From positions 372,001 to 436,000 of the forward strand of contig CADCXA010000068.1 of assembly GCA_902806565.1 (NCBI GenBank): DNA of 64,000 nt, in the 5' to 3' direction. Below are positions 59,067-64,000 of this stretch, piece after piece (position 1 is the first letter of the stretch; each line of letters begins with the position of its first letter). Below the pieces are notes generated by a model. It worked only from the letters and a program-made list of their open reading frames with translations. It had not been told where the DNA came from and made no database searches. Origin of the DNA: Hypoxylon rubiginosum. Taxonomy: Eukaryota > Ascomycota > Sordariomycetes > Xylariales > Hypoxylaceae. Both the position numbers and the translations under genes were made by a program.

Positions 59067-60232
59067 CGTGGCCAGCCAGGTCGGTTTGCTTGGTTTGTTG
59101 GTTGGTTGGTTAGTAGGGGCGCTTCGATCGCGCGTCTCAAGCGTAGAGAGAATACATAGCGAAATGTTGAGATCATGTTGCCACGGTGCGTTAATGCCTC
59201 TTTGATGGTATGGGATAGATGGCGTGCTAGACGGGTGCGGGATGTGGTTATTCACCTAAGCACAGGTAGCATAGGAGGTAGTCAAGGGCATAAGGTCGGG
59301 TCTCACATCCAAGAATAAAATTATTTTTCTTCAAATCTGCCTTCTAACCGTAGAACGATTTTATAGATAGAGCAATCCGGTTCCTAATGAATAGTTGTTA
59401 GGTACGGTTGGAGTGGATTTTCCGCTCAGAGAATCATTCCGATTCCCTAGAAATTCTCGCTACGATAATACAGCTTTGAAATGTGACGTGATAGCATCGT
59501 GGGATAATTTGGTTTCGGTTCTTGCGTGTGAAAGTAACTCTAAGCTTGCTGGGCTCATACGACCTTGAGTTGAAATACATGCTGCGTAGATACAGGTACT
59601 CATCGCTCGCACAACTTGATACGTGGATTGTATGTAATAGGTACCTACCTGGTAGCAAAGGCTCTAAATAATGGTACTAAGTAGTATTTAATCTTAGGCC
59701 CTTTACCGTCACGTTAAGCAGCATATTGTAGGCAAGGTCAAGCAAGACGTGGCCGTTTAGAACGCTTCAACACCCCCATGCTGATTGTTCCTTTCGAATT
59801 CATTTGATCAATGTTTATTCATATTTACCTAGTCCCGCGGGCCCTCCGATCCGTGCCAAACTCCTAAATATGTGTGGTGGGTGTGGTTCAGGTATATATA
59901 TATGATGACGATATAATAAAATCTGCAGCCCCCTTCCGCCTTTTTTCCGGGTATCCCATTTGAATTCTCGACTGTTTCCTAATTCATTAGTCCGGGCTAA
60001 GTTTGCCATCCGATGCCCTCCCAATATTTGCAGTCTAAGCATGTCTAGTTATGACTTCCAATGCCGGTGTCTTGTATCGACGGGTGGTAATTTTAGTTCC
60101 TCGTCCGCTTACGGGACGGGCGTGGTGAGGATATTCGGGGTGGGTTGCGTAGCATATCTTGCATGCTTACTGCCCCTTGCCTATTTCGGGGGACGGGCCT
60201 AATACAGCTTGCTCTGTATTATTCCTCGTGAA
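59067..60232. other. Convergent 3' intergenic region, EFL1 / MKK1
   Basis: About 1.2 kb with no gene. A TTGG tandem (about 59081-59114) lies right after the EFL1 stop. AT-rich polyadenylation-like words occur near 59310-59330, and a TATATATATGATGA stretch near 59895. Confidence 0.5.
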
Positions 60233-61910
60233 TCACGACTTGGTTTCATCGTCCCAACCCCATACTTGGGATAGGTATCTTTCCATGTTGACTCGTTTCG
60301 TCCGCATCTCCACCATCCACGGGTGCTCAAGCATTCTCCAAGGACTTGCCCGACGGCCTGGTTCTTTTTCGAGACTAATAGTACCGGTTAGTATTTTATC
60401 ATATTTAAACACTGCTATACATCGCGGCGACTTACCAGCACTCGATGAAATACTTGAAGCTGTCGGTCCAGAAAATGTTGGCATCCGGCTCGTCCTTGAG
60501 CTTTGGTATCGGTTGTCGAACGATGTAGGTCAGTAGATCGATCAATCCCGCCTTAGGTTGCATCTCGGTTCCGTCGGCAGGGAACGGGAACCGATGCTGC
60601 GCCACCTCGAGGAGAGTGACTCCAGTAGACCAGACATCTGACGTGATAGTGTAACTTTGGCCCGTGATACGCTCAGGCGCCATGTAATAACTGGTACCGA
60701 TAAAGGTATTCGCTTCACCCTTAGTTCCGAAGTCGCCTGAGACACCGAAGTCGCACAACTTCACCTCGCCATTGCGGCAAAGCAGGATGTTGGACGGCTT
60801 GATATCTCGATGGATGATCTTCTTGCTGTGGAGGTAAGTCAGGCCACGAAGGACGCCTTCGGCTATCTTGCCTAAAACTTTTTCGCCAGTTCGGCCGCCA
60901 AGTCGTTTGACCTCCTTGTAAATACTGTCGAGAGATCCGCCTTCGCAAAATTCCATAGCGATGGAAATGGTAGCCGTGGCTGGGTCCCCAAAAACTCCAT
61001 AGTATCGACAGATGTGCTCTGATGCACACTCTTTGTTGAAGTTGATTTCTCGGAAAATCTGCTTCTTAACATCTGGATCCGGATTCGTCGTAATAATCTG
61101 CAAACTTGTGTGAGCTCATACGTATTCCGCGTCGGGAGCAGGAAGCAGAAAATGCACTAGACATACCTTCAATGCGAATACAGTCTTTCCCCCTTTTAGC
61201 TGGGCGCGAGTGACAGCACCTCCGGCACCCTCACCTAAGCTACCAAGTTCGATGATTCTATGTTCCGCGCTCGCAATCCGCCATCCATTATCATCTAGCT
61301 CTTCTACGTCGGCAGTTCTTGCCTTCTCCAAGGTAAGCTTGTCAAAGCTATCTTCAAGCCCTTGTGTGCTATTGTCCCGTTCCATCCCCATGCCTCCCTC
61401 GCTTCTCTCGGAGTAGATGGAGCCAACGGCAGAGATGGGGTCTGGCGTGCCCTGCGGCCTCGAGCCGATGCCATACTGTGACGCGAACGAGAGGGCAGAG
61501 AACTGCGAACCTGCTGACGTGGGGTTGCTAGCTCTCCCGTCAAGAGGCCCGAAGCTACCGGACCGCGAGTGTGCTGCGCTACTCTCACTACCACCGCTTG
61601 CTGACTGGCCCGGCTGGACAGATGGTCGAGATTGCTCGTACGGCGCGACGCTGCTGCCCATGGGAGTGGCAACATGCACGGTGAGTTGAGGGCGTGACGC
61701 ACCGCCTGCGGGAGCGCCTACGGGTTTTACATTGGGAGAGGGGGGGATCGCCAGCCCCAACCTCGGAGTGCGTGCACCGCTCGATCTACCGCCTGCGAGG
61801 GCGGGCCGAAGGGGAGCTGGGGATGACGACATTAGGGGGATCGGGTTCGACGCTGGCGGAGGAGTGCTGACAGCCGCACTTAGAGAGGCTGCGGAAGTCG
61901 AGGGCTTCAT
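60233..61910 (-). CDS. MKK1: MAP kinase kinase, Mkk1/2 type (cell wall integrity pathway)
   Basis: Exons 61910-61167, 61097-60436 and 60374-60233 give 515 residues. The first 215 are Ser/Pro/Gly-rich and disordered. The kinase domain has the glycine loop GEGAGG (226-231), catalytic Lys248 in [13 protein letters not shown] (344-351), DFG (364-366), the activation segment with [17 protein letters not shown] and MAPERITG. Blocks such as [41 protein letters not shown] and [12 protein letters not shown] fit the Mkk1/Mkk2 group rather than Ste7 or Pbs2. It should act between the MAPKKK Bck1 and the MAPK Slt2/Mpk1 in cell-wall stress signalling. Introns of 69 and 61 nt have GTATGT and GTAAGT donors. 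The phase-2 last junction recreates the ECCLEK-like ECWLEK position as [12 protein letters not shown]. Confidence 0.95.
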
Positions 61911-61987
61911 GGCGGAAGAAAGTTAGCATCGCAAGCGCACGTGCGGGGAAGCTCTGGTTGACGTAGCGATGAACGGGATGGATGTAA

Positions 61988-62036
61988 GGGTATAGGTATG
62001 GGTATAGGTATGGGTATAGGTATGGGTATAGGTATG
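61988..62036. repeat. GGTATAGGTATG 12-bp minisatellite
   Basis: Four near-perfect copies of a 12-nt unit, about 80-125 bp upstream of the MKK1 start codon, so probably in its leader. Confidence 0.9.
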
Positions 62037-62235
62037 GGGATGGAATATACGGATAGACATGGAACATAGGGATGGAAGAGGTATGAAAAAAAAAGACATG
62101 ACTAGAAAATCAATTACATTCTGGGCCACAGGCTCAGAGGCCTGATTGGGATTCTCGTGATCGGGCATTTGTGCTAGTCCGACTTTCTATCCGCAGATTG
62201 CGCAGGCAGCCTGTGGGTGCGTGCGTGTTCGAAAA

Positions 62236-62259
62236 GTATGTAGTATGTAGTATGTAGTT
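62236..62259. repeat. AGTATGT tandem repeat
   Basis: Three perfect heptamers (AGTATGT) plus a partial copy. Confidence 0.9.
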
Positions 62260-63332
62260 TGCCGAGGAGTTGGTCGGGCTGCTCGAAGTACAAAGAGGAA
62301 ATAAAAGGGCCGAAGCTAGCTGTATGTAACAGTCGGTCGACAAGACTTGGTCCAAGTATCTAGACAAGGTGACACGACGCCGCAGGTAATATATCTGAGT
62401 GACGTACGAGTGAAAGTCGTGTTGGTAACACCGGGGTTGAAAAGAGGGTATTGCCAGTCCTATTCGGTACCGTACAAAAGGAATGAACTTCGCAGTCAAT
62501 CAAGCCGGGGTGGGATTTTGAAGAGACAGAACAAAAAACATCAAAAGCTATGGCTATGTATGTAGATGGTCGTGTGTGTGGGAGGAGGGCGAATGTGGAG
62601 GAGGCGGTTTTGCTTGTGCCGCGCGTAGTTGGAACTCTTGGGACTTGGGAACTTCTCTTTTACCCCCTGCCAGCCTGCACGGAGGTTCGATGCCCAGCAG
62701 CTCAGACAGGTAGTTCAGTGCAAGTTCTCCTAGTCCTGGTTCCTCTTCTGGGAGCGGAGAAAAGACTTGGCTAGAATATGTAGGACCTAGGGTCAGAGGG
62801 TAAAGATCAAAACCGGGGATCTTGACTCGCTGCTGGAACCCGGTTCTGTTGTAATTTCTGGGCTTGATATTGATATGCTTGATGTGTTTTTTTCCTCCTC
62901 AGAGACTGCCGACGACTGCAGCTTGGTGTTTTGGCTACTGCACCACTGCACACAGCTGCACCAGTTGAAAGGAGGGTCTGAGGGTCTGAGGGTCTAAGCA
63001 GATCAGAAACAAGGACTATCTGCAAGGATACCGATGCAGATGTAGTATGCAGGCCTTTCAATACCAGTATTTTATTTTCCCCTCCAGCGCCAAAATCTGC
63101 TGTGATAGTAGATTGGGCGACAAACGATCAACGACGGGGCAATCAGCGAACGGATTGATGTGGGATGAATTGATTGGGCTGTTTCGAGTTCGAAAATGTA
63201 CGGCAATGGAATAGCGTGACTTTAGTAGGGCCAATAGTCCCTGGTTCGTCCTTCGTCTGTGCTGAACGAGGGTGCGGGTGATGCTGTAACGGGGCCGGCA
63301 GGTATTTGTAATAGACGAGATAGGCGGATCGG

Positions 63333-63390
63333 GACAAGGTCAAGCAAGGTCAGGCAAGACAAGGCAAGACAAGACCACACAAGACAAGCA
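63333..63390. repeat. CAAGGCAAGA-type purine-rich repeat
   Basis: About eight degenerate copies of (A/G)ACAAG and GGCAAG words in tandem. Confidence 0.8.
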
Positions 63391-63623
63391 ACTTGAGAAA
63401 AAAAGTGGCTAGTGGGGTAAAGACAAAGGTATCCAACTTGACAAGGCCGGCCCGAGCCTAGACATTAGACATAGGCTGCCGGTTAGATAAGTTAGACCAG
63501 GTTAGACGTTAGACAGCTCAGCTACCAAAAAGTGTCAGGTGGGCGCTGGTGTAGTTTCGGATTCTAGATACGAGACAAGGTCTTCTCCGGCGGTTAAAAC
63601 AGTGACGAAGAAAAGCAAAAGAG

Positions 63624-63670
63624 TTGGTTGGGGTTGGGGTTAAGATTGGGATTGGGATTGGGGTTTTGGT
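63624..63670. repeat. G-rich TTGGGG/ATTGGG interstitial repeat
   Basis: Runs of GGGG or GGG separated by TT or ATT, at least six G-tracts in under 50 nt. It resembles degenerate telomere-like DNA and could form a G-quadruplex. It is not the canonical fungal TTAGGG array. Confidence 0.75.
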
Positions 63671-63750
63671 TTTTGAGGCATGCTAGGAAATTGGAAAAGG
63701 TAAGAGGGAAAAGGATAGATGAATGTATATGCAAATGTATATGCATTGAA

Positions 63751-63778
63751 AGCACCCGAAGCACCCAAAGCACCCAAG
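63751..63778. repeat. AGCACCCAA tandem repeat
   Basis: Three copies of the 9-mer AGCACCC(A/G)A. Confidence 0.85.
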
Positions 63779-64000
63779 GGCCAACCTATCCCAACCGCTT
63801 ACCCCTAGTACCCTGAAATGTGACAGCGCTCAACTCTGGAAGGATCGTCATCCACACGAATGGGAACAATCAAAGCATCACTGCTGCAAAAGAGAGCTGG
63901 AGCTGGAGCTGTCGTTCGCAAGGGGCAAGGTAGAGAGTAGCAGTTTGGAAGTAGTACGGTAGTACAGTATGGAATCATGGGTCGACCGATCATCTTGCTG

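Larger units (their letters stand above)
61911..64000. promoter_or_regulatory. Repeat-rich upstream region of MKK1
   Basis: About 2.1 kb upstream of MKK1, running to the window edge, without a convincing gene. It is dense in purine/pyrimidine-skewed simple repeats (listed separately). It may hold a long leader and promoter. No start codon of a neighbour transcribed the other way is visible before the window ends. Confidence 0.45.

Noticed and set aside
63624..63670. Chromosome end or true telomere
   Set aside because: The unit is not TTAGGG, the tract is short, and unique sequence continues on both sides.

Overview
The window looks like nuclear DNA of a filamentous ascomycete (Pezizomycotina, probably Sordariomycetes). 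Genes carry short introns (about 48-180 nt) with GTAAGT/GTATGT-type donors, CTAAC/CTGAC-like branch points and YAG acceptors. Genes lie on both strands with separate promoters. There are also relics of fungus-specific families (HET, DUF3176). I saw no operons, prophage, CRISPR, rRNA or tRNA.

Layout. 0-8 kb: a mitochondrial-looking hypothetical protein, a UTP16-type U3 snoRNP protein, and a large RING-PH-VWA protein with the Far1/Ste5 scaffold layout. 8-21 kb: a gene desert with microsatellites and one decayed coding fragment. 21-32 kb: a dense housekeeping block with CCT8 (chaperonin theta), an HMG-box chromatin protein, a DUF155/Rmd8-type membrane protein, a saccharopine dehydrogenase-like oxidoreductase and ribosomal protein eL43. 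32-38 kb: a long leader region and a RING+PHD protein of the Asr1/PHRF1 kind. 39-43 kb: accessory DNA with a recently broken DUF3176 membrane-protein gene and a multiply frameshifted HET-domain remnant. 43-46 kb: a universal stress protein with an unusually long first intron. 46-53 kb: a 7 kb stretch without a convincing gene. 53-62 kb: eIF3l and the ribosome-maturation GTPase EFL1 are divergent from one promoter, followed by the cell-wall-integrity MAP kinase kinase MKK1. 62-64 kb: a repeat-rich region upstream of MKK1.

How the genes relate. Most intact genes are housekeeping, and several serve ribosome production or translation (UTP16, eL43, EFL1, eIF3l). Two belong or may belong to MAP kinase signalling (MKK1 and the Far1-like scaffold). 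The accessory part is decayed and looks like degenerating incompatibility or membrane-protein genes. I found no convincing undescribed multi-gene system. The best leads are the scaffold with a degenerate metal site, two genes with apparent alternative N-termini inside long first introns, a frame-preserving intron in the RING-PHD gene, and the pseudogene cluster. Splice sites were assigned by eye from reading-frame continuity and consensus signals. Family names come from recognised sequence motifs, not from a database search.
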